A stretch of DNA of 64,000 nt from Empedobacter falsenii (GTDB taxonomy: Bacteria; Bacteroidota; Bacteroidia; Flavobacteriales; Weeksellaceae), in NCBI RefSeq assembly GCF_013488205.1, contig NZ_CP040908.1, positions 2,606,001 to 2,670,000 on the forward strand. The letters run 5' to 3'. How positions within the stretch are numbered: the stretch's first letter is position 1; each line of letters starts with the position of its first letter. The position numbers and the translations under genes were made by a program. Positions 18,112 to 25,073 of this stretch are shown here, piece after piece. The notes under the pieces are model-generated. The model did not search any database, was not told where the DNA came from, and saw nothing but the letters and a program-made list of their open reading frames with translations.

Positions 18112-18326
18112 TATTGCGGTTTGATTCGTGGATTTATAAATTGGTTTGGCGGAACTATATCCCAATCAGGAAATTTAGAATTTCCTTTTTCAGCTTCTGT
18201 TCTTCCCTGAAACAAATTTGGTTTCGGATTAGTCACACTGCTTTCTTTCTTTTGTTCGATATTATTCTCTTGATTAGTTATTGGGTTTTCATTGGTATTG
18301 TCACCTAAAATAATTTTATTCATCAA
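18111..18326 (-). CDS. 71-residue disordered linker-like protein of the Ycf46-like operon
   Basis: 71 residues, Asn/Glu/Lys/Pro-rich and apparently disordered for the first 45, then a hydrophobic motif near the C terminus (FPDWDIVPPNQFINPRIKP). It starts 15 bp after the 566-residue gene and its stop overlaps the next start, which supports it being a real translated gene rather than a chance frame. A short linear motif at the end of a disordered tail would fit a docking peptide; that is inference. Confidence 0.65.
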   Translation of the reverse strand: MMNKIILGDNTNENPITNQENNIEQKKESSVTNPKPNLFQGRTEAEKGNSKFPDWDIVPPNQFINPRIKPQ

Positions 18327-18341
18327 TCTAAGTTTAAAATG

Positions 18342-20042
18342 TTAAATAATATTTCTTGCCGTTTCTTTTGATATGCTCGAGAAATCTTCGGGAATAATTG
18401 ATTGTAAAAGCTCTCTTACTTTTTCTGCATTTCTATCTTCCATTGTATGTTCTTTTCTGTAATCAACTGTTTCAGCTATACATCCTCTTAAAACTTCTTT
18501 TGCTTTTTGCTTACGTTCTTCGATATTCTCTATTATTCTTTTTTTCTTTTTCTTATGACTATTTAGAGCATTCCATATCAAAACTGCTCCAATACCAAGT
18601 CCAACTATACCCGCTATAGGATGCAAACTAAAAGCCCAAAAACCTAGTATACAAATAAATGCTCCAATCAATACACCAGCAAAAGGAAATGAAAGTTCAC
18701 GAAGTTTAGCATCTAACATATTCTTATAAAAGATTTCTTGCTCTTCTATAAGTTCATTTTCATTACTACCATCTTTAGTAGTTGTTTTGAAATCGTCTAT
18801 ATTAAGTTCAACTAGTTGTGGAATTTTACTTCTACTTTGTGCAGTAAATGTATCGTGAGCTTCAATTATCCAAGGTTGACTTATCGAAACAGCTAGTGCT
18901 TGAGTAACTTTTGTTGCCCCAGCCAATTCAGGATTAAACGATGCGTTTGTTAGAAGTTGTAAAAAGTCAACCTTTTCATCGAAAATATGTTTTTCAGCAT
19001 TCATCATTGCTTGCGCAGCTGTTTTATCTCCATGCATTTGAATGATAAGTTGATTCAATCTAACTTCTTCTTGCAATGGCAATTCTTCATCATCAAAGTT
19101 TGTTACCAATAAAGAAAGAATCTCATCTAATTGAACTTTAACACTTTTTGAAAAATCTGCTGAAGAAGATACGATGTCATTAAAATGAGTATTTAAAATA
19201 TCATGTGTTTTAGCTTCTTTCAAAGAATTTTCTAAAAGATCCCAATTGGTTGAAAACTTCTCTAATAAAGGATATTTACCTTCTGGTAAAGAACCTTTAG
19301 CTTCGAAGAATGCTACCCATTGTGATTTTTGCTCGTTAATATACGTATCTCCTTGCGTAAGCTGATCTAACCAATTTTTTACATTTGTTATCATTAATTG
19401 TCTTGCAGCAGGAGGAAATACACCGGTTGTTACAGCCTCAAGAATAACGATAAATTCTCTGTCCAAATGATGTGGATTTTGATGCATAAAATAGCGTTCT
19501 AACCATTTCATACTCGCTTCATTTCTTGCAAGCCTCCTCATAATTAGCATAAAGAAAAGTGTTGTTTTATAATCATCTCTTTTTAATGCCTCATTCAATG
19601 CTTTTTCATTTGTACCTCTATCACTTCTTACCCAAGCTGCTAACGCTACTAAAGCGGGTGCTAACCAGTAACCTGGTGCTTTTATCATCACCTCTTCGGT
19701 TGTAAATTTTAATGTATCATCACTCACAACACCTGTATCCACACCTTGTAAAATTCCAGTTGCCATTCTTCGTACATCTGCATAATAACCAAATTTAATC
19801 TGTAAATCTTGTTTCAAGTTACCTTGTCGTGTTTCAGCAAGTTGCAAAGCTTTATGTTTAATATCTGCTGCAACAAAATCTGCAAAAGCCTCAGCAAGTT
19901 TCACTAATTCACTTTCTAATTGATCTTGTTTAAAATTAAGTGTTCCTAATTCGGAATGTACGCCTGAAAGATCACTACTAATTGACCGTAAAGCACTATT
20001 AATAATAGATAGGTCTGCATATGATATTACCTGTTGTGACAT
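18342..20042 (-). CDS. Large helical protein with C-terminal membrane hairpin, Ycf46-like operon
   Basis: 566 residues. Residues about 10-60 are coiled-coil-like, 60-430 are soluble and helical (ATTEEV-type helices, LAPALVALAAWVRSDRGTNE, FFMLIMRRLARNEASMKWLE), and two adjacent hydrophobic helices lie at about 452-493 (FAGVLIGAFICILGFWAF and IAGIVGLGIGAVLIWNAL) followed by a basic KKKKKR stretch and a 70-residue tail. Topology: large cytoplasmic domain held at the inner membrane by a hairpin. No family recognised. It is the largest non-ATPase component and a probable membrane anchor for the complex. Confidence 0.75.
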   Translation of the reverse strand: MSQQVISYADLSIINSALRSISSDLSGVHSELGTLNFKQDQLESELVKLAEAFADFVAADIKHKALQLAETRQGNLKQDLQIKFGYYADVRRMATGILQGVDTGVVSDDTLKFTTEEVMIKAPGYWLAPALVALAAWVRSDRGTNEKALNEALKRDDYKTTLFFMLIMRRLARNEASMKWLERYFMHQNPHHLDREFIVILEAVTTGVFPPAARQLMITNVKNWLDQLTQGDTYINEQKSQWVAFFEAKGSLPEGKYPLLEKFSTNWDLLENSLKEAKTHDILNTHFNDIVSSSADFSKSVKVQLDEILSLLVTNFDDEELPLQEEVRLNQLIIQMHGDKTAAQAMMNAEKHIFDEKVDFLQLLTNASFNPELAGATKVTQALAVSISQPWIIEAHDTFTAQSRSKIPQLVELNIDDFKTTTKDGSNENELIEEQEIFYKNMLDAKLRELSFPFAGVLIGAFICILGFWAFSLHPIAGIVGLGIGAVLIWNALNSHKKKKKRIIENIEERKQKAKEVLRGCIAETVDYRKEHTMEDRNAEKVRELLQSIIPEDFSSISKETARNII

Positions 20043-20063
20043 ATTTATACGTGTTTATTAAAT

Positions 20064-20516
20064 TTATAATTTAGATGCTGTTCCGTCTTCGCGAATTAAG
20101 ATCATTTTGTCAGTATAAACCTCAACCATTGCATAAGCATTATGCATAGCTACTGTTCTAGCTTTTTCAAAATCACCCTCCATTATTTCATTACTTTTGT
20201 AATGTTTAATAATTTGATTACCAATCAAATCAAGTGTATGTACTTCATAAGGATGTCCAAGAAAACATTTAGAAACTATACCCAGGGGCAAACTCGCTAA
20301 TTCGGCTGTACCAAACTCTTCTTGTATACAATTCATTAACTCCTCCATTCCTTTTGTTTCTGTCAGGGTTTTTGCATCAAGTCCAGCTATCAAATCCATG
20401 TATTTTTTTGATCGCTTTCTTAAAATATCTCTATCACTAATAAAACCTGCGGTAATTGTTGACTTTTTGCTGGTATCAAGATTTATATTGTCATTTTGTA
20501 AAATTATTCTTGTCAT
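20064..20516 (-). CDS. First gene of the Ycf46-like operon, unknown soluble protein
   Basis: 150 residues, soluble, no signal peptide. A Ser/Thr-rich N terminus is followed by a helical region (RDILRKRSKKYMDLIAGLD) and a well-structured C-terminal domain (LGHPYEVHTLDLIGNQIIKH, ending YTDKMILIREDG). Not recognised. It lies 21 bp before the 566-residue gene and leads the operon; the upstream 40-80 bp hold boundary-repeat copy 3. No perfect TAnnTTTG box is visible in front of it. Confidence 0.72.
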   Translation of the reverse strand: MTRIILQNDNINLDTSKKSTITAGFISDRDILRKRSKKYMDLIAGLDAKTLTETKGMEELMNCIQEEFGTAELASLPLGIVSKCFLGHPYEVHTLDLIGNQIIKHYKSNEIMEGDFEKARTVAMHNAYAMVEVYTDKMILIREDGTASKL

Positions 20517-20553
20517 TATTTTTAGTTTTATACTATTTTATCAAATATCAAAA

Positions 20554-20597
20554 AACTATCTCACAATAAATTATGGTTTCACGTAAAAGCAAAAAAA
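20554..20597 (-). repeat. 43-bp boundary repeat, copy 3
   Basis: CTCACAATAAATTA followed by TGGTTTCACGTAAAAGC, closest to copy 1. It sits between the start of the Ycf46-like operon and the stop of a broken ORF, so each copy lies just 3' of a minus-strand gene block. Confidence 0.8.
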
Positions 20598-20625
20598 CGC
20601 TTTCAAAAAATCTAAATTTTAATTT

Positions 20626-20751
20626 TTATTGAAAAAGAGGATCAAATACAACTACAATTTCATTATTACCTTCCAGATGAATGTATTTTTTAATTTCCTT
20701 TACAACAGAATGAATATCTTTTCCATTTATTTTAAGATATTTGTAATATGG
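20626..20751 (-). pseudogene. Possible 3' fragment of a lost gene
   Basis: The minus strand encodes about 41 residues of protein-like sequence (YYKYLKINGKDIHSVVKEIK, then a hydrophobic EIVVVFDPLF end) and a TAA, but the frame has no ATG before an upstream stop. It runs into the start of ywbE. I read it as the tail of a gene whose 5' part was replaced. Confidence is limited by its length. Confidence 0.4.
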
Positions 20752-20951
20752 ATGGTAAAACAAGAGCAAATATAAAACCTGGTATGCTGGTTAATATTGT
20801 ATTGAAAAAGGATCAACGAACTGGCGAATTGACTGAGGGTATCGTGAAAGATTTATTGACTTCTTCGCCTTATCATCATCATGGTATAAAAGTGCGTTTG
20901 ACGGATGGACAAATTGGACGTGTGCAGGAAATTATTGAAGACGATTTTTAG
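20748..20951 (+). CDS. ywbE: YwbE family protein (DUF2196)
   Basis: 67 residues matching the YwbE family over its whole length: RANIKPGMLVNIVLKKDQRT, a GIVKDLLTSSPYHHHGIKVR block and GQIGRVQEI near the end. This small beta-barrel-like (KOW/OB-type) protein is widespread in bacteria; its function is not established. It is monocistronic, with repeat-rich DNA downstream, and points away from the Ycf46-like operon. Confidence 0.9.
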   Translation: MDGKTRANIKPGMLVNIVLKKDQRTGELTEGIVKDLLTSSPYHHHGIKVRLTDGQIGRVQEIIEDDF

Positions 20952-21150
20952 AACGCATCACATTATAAATTAAAAGCTCTTATCAGTATTAGTAGGAGAT
21001 GTGAGATTTGAGATAATAGATGTGAGATGTAATTTGTCAAACTGATTTCATTTCAGCTTCTTTTTATCGTCAGTCAGAGTGACGTTTGTAAAACGTTGTA
21101 TCGAAGACTTAGACGATAAATAACAATTACTCACTAATTACTTTATTTAT

Positions 21151-21355
21151 TCATTGTTAAAAGTGAATTTGAATATTGAAAAAGAATTAAGAAAACGGCA
21201 TTAAAACTCACACGTTAAGAAAATGGTTGAATGCAACGTAAAAAAGGTTTTAGCCCGTAGGGTTTTTAAAATCTTTAGTGAAATGAGAACATTTTTAGTC
21301 GAGAGGTTTACAGCCAAGTCTTTTTTCGTTAGTTTTTTTGACTAAAAAAAGTGAC
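21151..21355 (+). repeat. 205-bp direct repeat, copy A
   Basis: Starts TCATTGTTAAAAGTGAATTT and includes GGTTTTAGCCCGTAGGG. Copy B at 21695-21898 is close to identical for about 150 bp, then diverges after the TTTACAGC motif. Spacing between copies is 544 bp. Confidence 0.85.
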
Positions 21356-21488
21356 AAAAGATTTCTCGATATCTCGAAATGGCATATTGGATGCGATTCT
21401 GAGACAAGCTCAGAATGACAGCGAGATGTTATTCTGAATATAATTTATGATAATATGAAGATAATTAGTAGTTCATTATTTTATTACG

Positions 21489-21530
21489 TTCATTTTTGTC
21501 TTGACACAAAAACGAACCAAAAACGTCAAG
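21489..21530 (+). repeat. Short repeat, TTGACACAAAAACGAACC type, copy 1
   Basis: Near-identical to 22047-22088, with a partial third version at about 21931-21960. The unit contains CTTGAC and GTCAAG arms able to pair. Confidence 0.75.
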
Positions 21531-21694
21531 ACTGCGATTTTCGACGTTCAATCTTCATTTTACTCACTAAAAATATTAAATGACTCGCTATCGCTCACTA
21601 ATCTTTTTAACGCTCGTTTCAATGGATTGAAGCTCGTCTGCAAATCGTATGTCGGCTTTAAAATTCTTATTTACAGTAATGACGATCTACAAAC

Positions 21695-21898
21695 TCATTG
21701 TTAAAAGTGAATTTGAATATTGAAAAAGAATTAAAAAAACGGCATTAAAACTCACACGTTAAGAAAATGTTTGAATGAAACGTAAAAAAGGTTTTAGCCC
21801 GTAGGGTTTTTAAAATCTTTAGTGGAATGAGAACATTTTTAGCCGAGAGGTTTACAGCTAAGAGTTTTTTGATTACTTTTTTGCTCATAAAAAAGTGA
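21695..21898 (+). repeat. 205-bp direct repeat, copy B
   Basis: Second copy of the repeat at 21151, with scattered substitutions. Confidence 0.85.
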
Positions 21899-22046
21899 TA
21901 GAAAGATTATTCTCGTTTTTCAAAACTATATTTCATTCATTTTTACCTTGACGCAAAAACATTTGAGATTAAGAATTTGAAATTAAAAGGAGAAGCTCCA
22001 GTGGAGCTTAGGTAAAAATTGTTACAAGTTGATTAATAATTATATG

Positions 22047-22088
22047 TTCATTTTTGTCTTGACACAAAAACGAACCAAAAAAGTCAAG
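22047..22088 (+). repeat. Short repeat, TTGACACAAAAACGAACC type, copy 2
   Basis: Same unit as 21489-21530, one base different near the 3' arm. Confidence 0.75.
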
Positions 22089-22229
22089 TCCATACTTACA
22101 AGTCGGTCTATAACGACTACTCGCTAAATGCTTTAGATCATTCACATATAAAATGTGAACATAAATCATTTTTGACGCTCACTACGCCGAATTAACACTC
22201 GACTCTTCAGTAATGACGGATTTTAAGAA

Positions 22230-22278
22230 TCATTGTTAAAATGAATTTGAATATTGAAAAAGGAATTAAAAAAAAACC
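22230..22278 (+). repeat. Partial copy C of the 205-bp repeat
   Basis: Only the first 49 bp (TCATTGTTAAAATGAATTTG onward) are present. Confidence 0.7.
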
Positions 22279-22424
22279 GACGATTTAGAATCTAAATGCG
22301 ATTCAACTCTAAATTATTGGAATAAAAAGTTGGAGTGTTTGAACAAAGCGAGTTGCCTACTTTATGGAAATAATTTATTTAAAATACCTGAGCCATAACA
22401 TGGCTCCTCCTTTTAATTTCAAAT

Positions 22425-22462
22425 GTTTTTTTGGATGAGCTTCCCCTAAGGGCATATGAATT
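22425..22462 (+). repeat. Short repeat, GCTTCCCCTAAGG type, copy 1
   Basis: TTTTTTTGGATGAGCTTCCC followed by CTAAGGGCATATGAAT; copy 2 lies at 22608-22650. Confidence 0.7.
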
Positions 22463-22607
22463 CAATGTTCATAAAATAATATAGGTCATGAATAAAAAAT
22501 GAAAGAAAGAGATTTCTCGATCACTTCGATTCATTCAGCAGACATCGAAGATAATAGGTGACTGTCATTCTAAAAGAGTGATAACGGAATGAGGAATCTT
22601 GTTATTC

Positions 22608-22650
22608 ATGTTTTTTTTGGATAAGCTTCCCCTAAGGACATATGAATACC
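22608..22650 (+). repeat. Short repeat, GCTTCCCCTAAGG type, copy 2
   Basis: Same unit as 22425-22462 with three substitutions. Confidence 0.7.
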
Positions 22651-22855
22651 GATAATCAAAATAGATATTCAATGAATAAAAAAAGTGACATAAAGATTCT
22701 TCGACAAGCTCAGAATGACAAAGTCCGCAAAACTTTATAAAACCTATGTTTCTATTGTGGTTAGAAAATTAAAGGATTCAGTTCCTCACTTCGATACTTC
22801 GGTAGACTTTCAGTAACTGAAATTCAGTACCCCTGTTCAGAAGATATTAAATAAC

Positions 22856-22906
22856 CGTCACTTCGAGTGATTTTCGAAATGTAATGTAGAAAATTGTATC
22901 GAGAAG
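22856..22906 (+). repeat. TTCGAGTGATTTT / TATCGAGAA repeat unit
   Basis: Same unit as both arms of the inverted repeat at 47691-47809, showing a dispersed intergenic repeat family. Confidence 0.65.
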
Positions 22907-22990
22907 TTAGACGTTTTAAAACGATTTTCTTCTTATTCTTCGACTTAATAAATGTGACAGCAAGAAAGGAAGAAAACTTACTTATTTATA

Positions 22991-23021
22991 CAAAAAAAGA
23001 GATTCTAAATCATAGAATCCC
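22991..23021 (-). terminator. Terminator of tRNA-Ser copy 1
   Basis: Stem GGGATTCTA with TAGAATCTC (one wobble) and a T-run on the minus strand, directly after the tRNA. Confidence 0.8.
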
Positions 23022-23027
23022 TTTCAG

Positions 23028-23112
23028 CGGAGAGTGAGGGATTCGAACCCCCGGAGGTGTGACCCTCAACAGTTTTCAAGACTGCCGCATTCGACCACTC
23101 TGCCAACTCTCC
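23028..23112 (-). tRNA. tRNA-Ser(UGA)
   Basis: The reverse complement folds as a class II tRNA: acceptor GGAGAGT paired with ACTCTCC, discriminator G, anticodon loop CTTGAAA with anticodon TGA, a long variable arm and GGTTCGAATCC T arm. 3' CCA is not encoded. Reads UCA and related serine codons. Confidence 0.96.
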
Positions 23113-23143
23113 AATAACGCAGTTTATTGCGGTATTGCGAGTG

Positions 23144-23174
23144 CAAATATAGAACGCTTTTTCGAATTTGCAAA
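23144..23174 (-). promoter_or_regulatory. Promoter of tRNA-Ser copy 1
   Basis: Minus strand TTTG, 19 bases, TATATTTG: an exact Bacteroidota -33/-7 promoter, with the -7 box 31 bp before the tRNA. Confidence 0.8.
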
Positions 23175-23404
23175 TAAAACTTTTTAACAATTATTTTACG
23201 AAAACCTTTTCGTAAAATAAAATTCAATTCAAATAAAACAATAAAACAATGGTTAATAGCTATTTATTAGTATTCGTAAAATTTAAAATTTCTCACTAAA
23301 AATTTATTTTTTTTCTATATTTTAGTATTTTCGTAGGAATAGTTGCTTTTTTATGACAATAATTAGTTTTTGCAAAAAAAATGTACGAAATCGTTATAAT
23401 TGAT

Positions 23405-23412
23405 TACTTTTG
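23405..23412 (+). promoter_or_regulatory. -7 box of gap
   Basis: TACTTTTG, 40 bp before the gap ATG. No good -33 TTTG at 19-21 bp. Confidence 0.6.
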
Positions 23413-23452
23413 CCAAGAATTAAGTAAATAAACACAAATAAACATTTATTAA

Positions 23453-24892
23453 ATGAACCGCTCTTCTTATGATCAACAACTTGCATCTTTCAATGAAATG
23501 AGCAAAAAGGTTGTAGAATTCATTAAAATTGTTTCAGATTTATGGTATGATCAATCTGTTGAATTGGTAATTTTCCGTAATCAATTAGTTGATAAAAACG
23601 TTAGTGACATCGTAAATCTACATCAGTATGCTGAGGAATTTGTAGAAAAAAAGATTGCTATCGACGATACATTAGCGATTGCTAAAGCTATTTCTGAAGC
23701 TAAATTACCAGCTTCTAGACTTGATGTTGGAAAATTAGCTAAAGAATATATTTCTGGGAATTACGCTTCGGCAGAAGCTTTCGTTGAAGAGAAATTAGGT
23801 GCAAGCAAAAATGTAAAAAGTGTTGAACCAAAAGACGTTGTTTTATACGGTTTTGGTCGTATCGGACGTTTATTAGCTCGTGAGTTGGCTTCTCAAATGG
23901 GAAAAGGTCAACAATTAAGATTACGCGCTGTTGTAACACGTGATAAAAACGATCCTGTTTTGTTAGAAAAAAGAGCTTCTTTGTTACGTCATGATTCTGT
24001 TCATGGTGATTTTGATGGAAACGTTGTAGCTGATCACGAAAATAATGCGTTAATCATCAACGGAGTTTCTGTTTACATGATTTCTGCAGCTCAACCAGAA
24101 GATATTGATTATACTGCTTACGGAATTAATAATGCTTTAATTATTGATAACACAGGTGTTTTTAAAGATGAAGAAGCGTTATCTCGTCATTTAAAATCTG
24201 TTGGTGCTGATAAAGTTTTATTAACAGCGCCAGGAAAAGGTGTTCCGAATATTGTTTACGGTGTTAATCATGAAGAATATAGCCCAGAAAATGTAAATAT
24301 TTTCTCAGCTGCTTCTTGTACAACAAATGCAATTACGCCTATTTTGAAAGTTGTTGAAGATAATTTAGGTGTTGTAAAAGGACATTTAGAAACTATTCAT
24401 GCGTATACAAATGACCAAAATTTGGTTGATAATATGCACAAAAAATACCGTCGTGGACGTGCTGCTGCTTTGAATATGGTAATTACTGAAACTGGTGCTG
24501 GTAGCGCAGTTGCGAAGGCTTTACCAAGTTTAACAGGTAAATTAACTTCGAATGCAATTCGTGTTCCAGTTCCAAATGGATCTTTGGTTGTCTTGAATTT
24601 AGAAGTTGGTAAAGACACATCTGTTGAAAATGTAAACAACATCATGAAAGATGCTGCATTGAACGGAGAATTAGTAGAGCAAATTAAATATTCGTTGAAC
24701 AATGAATTAGTCTCTTCGGATATCGTTGGAACTACTGCTCCATCTATCTTTGATAGTAATGCAACAATTGTTTCTGCAGATGGTAAAAATGTTGTGATGT
24801 ACGTTTGGTACGATAACGAATATGGATATAGCCACCAAGTAATGCGTTTAGCGAAACACATTGCGGGTGTTAGAAGATATACATACTATTAA
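23453..24892 (+). CDS. gap: Glyceraldehyde-3-phosphate dehydrogenase, long form
   Basis: 479 residues, about 145 more than the classical enzyme. The extra N-terminal helical region (1-120) precedes the NAD-binding Rossmann motif (VLYGFGRIGRLLARELA, about 126-142). The catalytic cysteine is in SAASCTTNA (about residue 290), with ETGAGSAVAKALPSLTGKL and the C-terminal WYDNEYGYSHQV motif present. It converts glyceraldehyde 3-phosphate, NAD and phosphate to 1,3-bisphosphoglycerate in glycolysis or the reverse in gluconeogenesis. Long-form GAPDHs of this kind occur in Bacteroidota and some Proteobacteria. Monocistronic, with a clear terminator. Confidence 0.95.
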   Translation: MNRSSYDQQLASFNEMSKKVVEFIKIVSDLWYDQSVELVIFRNQLVDKNVSDIVNLHQYAEEFVEKKIAIDDTLAIAKAISEAKLPASRLDVGKLAKEYISGNYASAEAFVEEKLGASKNVKSVEPKDVVLYGFGRIGRLLARELASQMGKGQQLRLRAVVTRDKNDPVLLEKRASLLRHDSVHGDFDGNVVADHENNALIINGVSVYMISAAQPEDIDYTAYGINNALIIDNTGVFKDEEALSRHLKSVGADKVLLTAPGKGVPNIVYGVNHEEYSPENVNIFSAASCTTNAITPILKVVEDNLGVVKGHLETIHAYTNDQNLVDNMHKKYRRGRAAALNMVITETGAGSAVAKALPSLTGKLTSNAIRVPVPNGSLVVLNLEVGKDTSVENVNNIMKDAALNGELVEQIKYSLNNELVSSDIVGTTAPSIFDSNATIVSADGKNVVMYVWYDNEYGYSHQVMRLAKHIAGVRRYTYY

Positions 24893-24919
24893 TAGTATTT
24901 TTTCCCTTTATTTAAAATT

Positions 24920-24950
24920 AATCCACTAGCTTTTTAGTTAGTGGATTTTC
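24920..24950 (+). terminator. Terminator of gap
   Basis: Stem AATCCACTA with TAGTGGATT followed by TTTC and a T-rich tail. Confidence 0.8.
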
Positions 24951-25020
24951 TTTGTAATCTATTCGTTTAAAAATAGCTAAATAAATTAATTGTTTTATTT
25001 TTGTTAATATTATATTAATG

Positions 25021-25048
25021 TTGATTATAAAAATTAACACTATTTTTG
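25021..25048 (+). promoter_or_regulatory. Promoter of the T9SS cargo gene
   Basis: TTG, 17 bases, TATTTTTG; the -7 box lies 25 bp before the ATG at 25074. Confidence 0.6.
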
Positions 25049-25073
25049 AACAACTAAAAAAAACATTTTATTT

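Larger units (their letters stand above)
20952..22990. other. Non-coding repeat-dense region of about 2 kb
   Basis: No credible gene on either strand. It is a patchwork of direct repeats (separate entries) and short motifs such as a TTCATTTTTGTC-TTGACAC unit and TCGAGTGATTTT-TATCGAGAA units. It lies between ywbE and tRNA-Ser. Confidence 0.75.
23026..23174 (-). repeat. 149-bp direct repeat carrying tRNA-Ser, copy 1
   Basis: Identical base for base to 34679-34827: tRNA gene, leader and promoter are all inside the repeat, while sequences outside it differ. Confidence 0.95.

Noticed and set aside
18112-18165. Longer start for the 177-residue protein of the Ycf46-like operon
   Set aside because: It would overlap the 71-residue gene by 54 bp; the TAATG coupled start at 18111 explains the arrangement better.
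21501-21704. 67-codon plus-strand frame in the repeat-dense region
   Set aside because: It runs across repeat units, has no promoter or family resemblance, and reads as low-complexity chance coding.
23005-23190. 61-codon minus-strand frame ending in AEWSNAAVLKTVEGHT-type peptide
   Set aside because: It is the translation of the tRNA-Ser gene, a well-known artefact.
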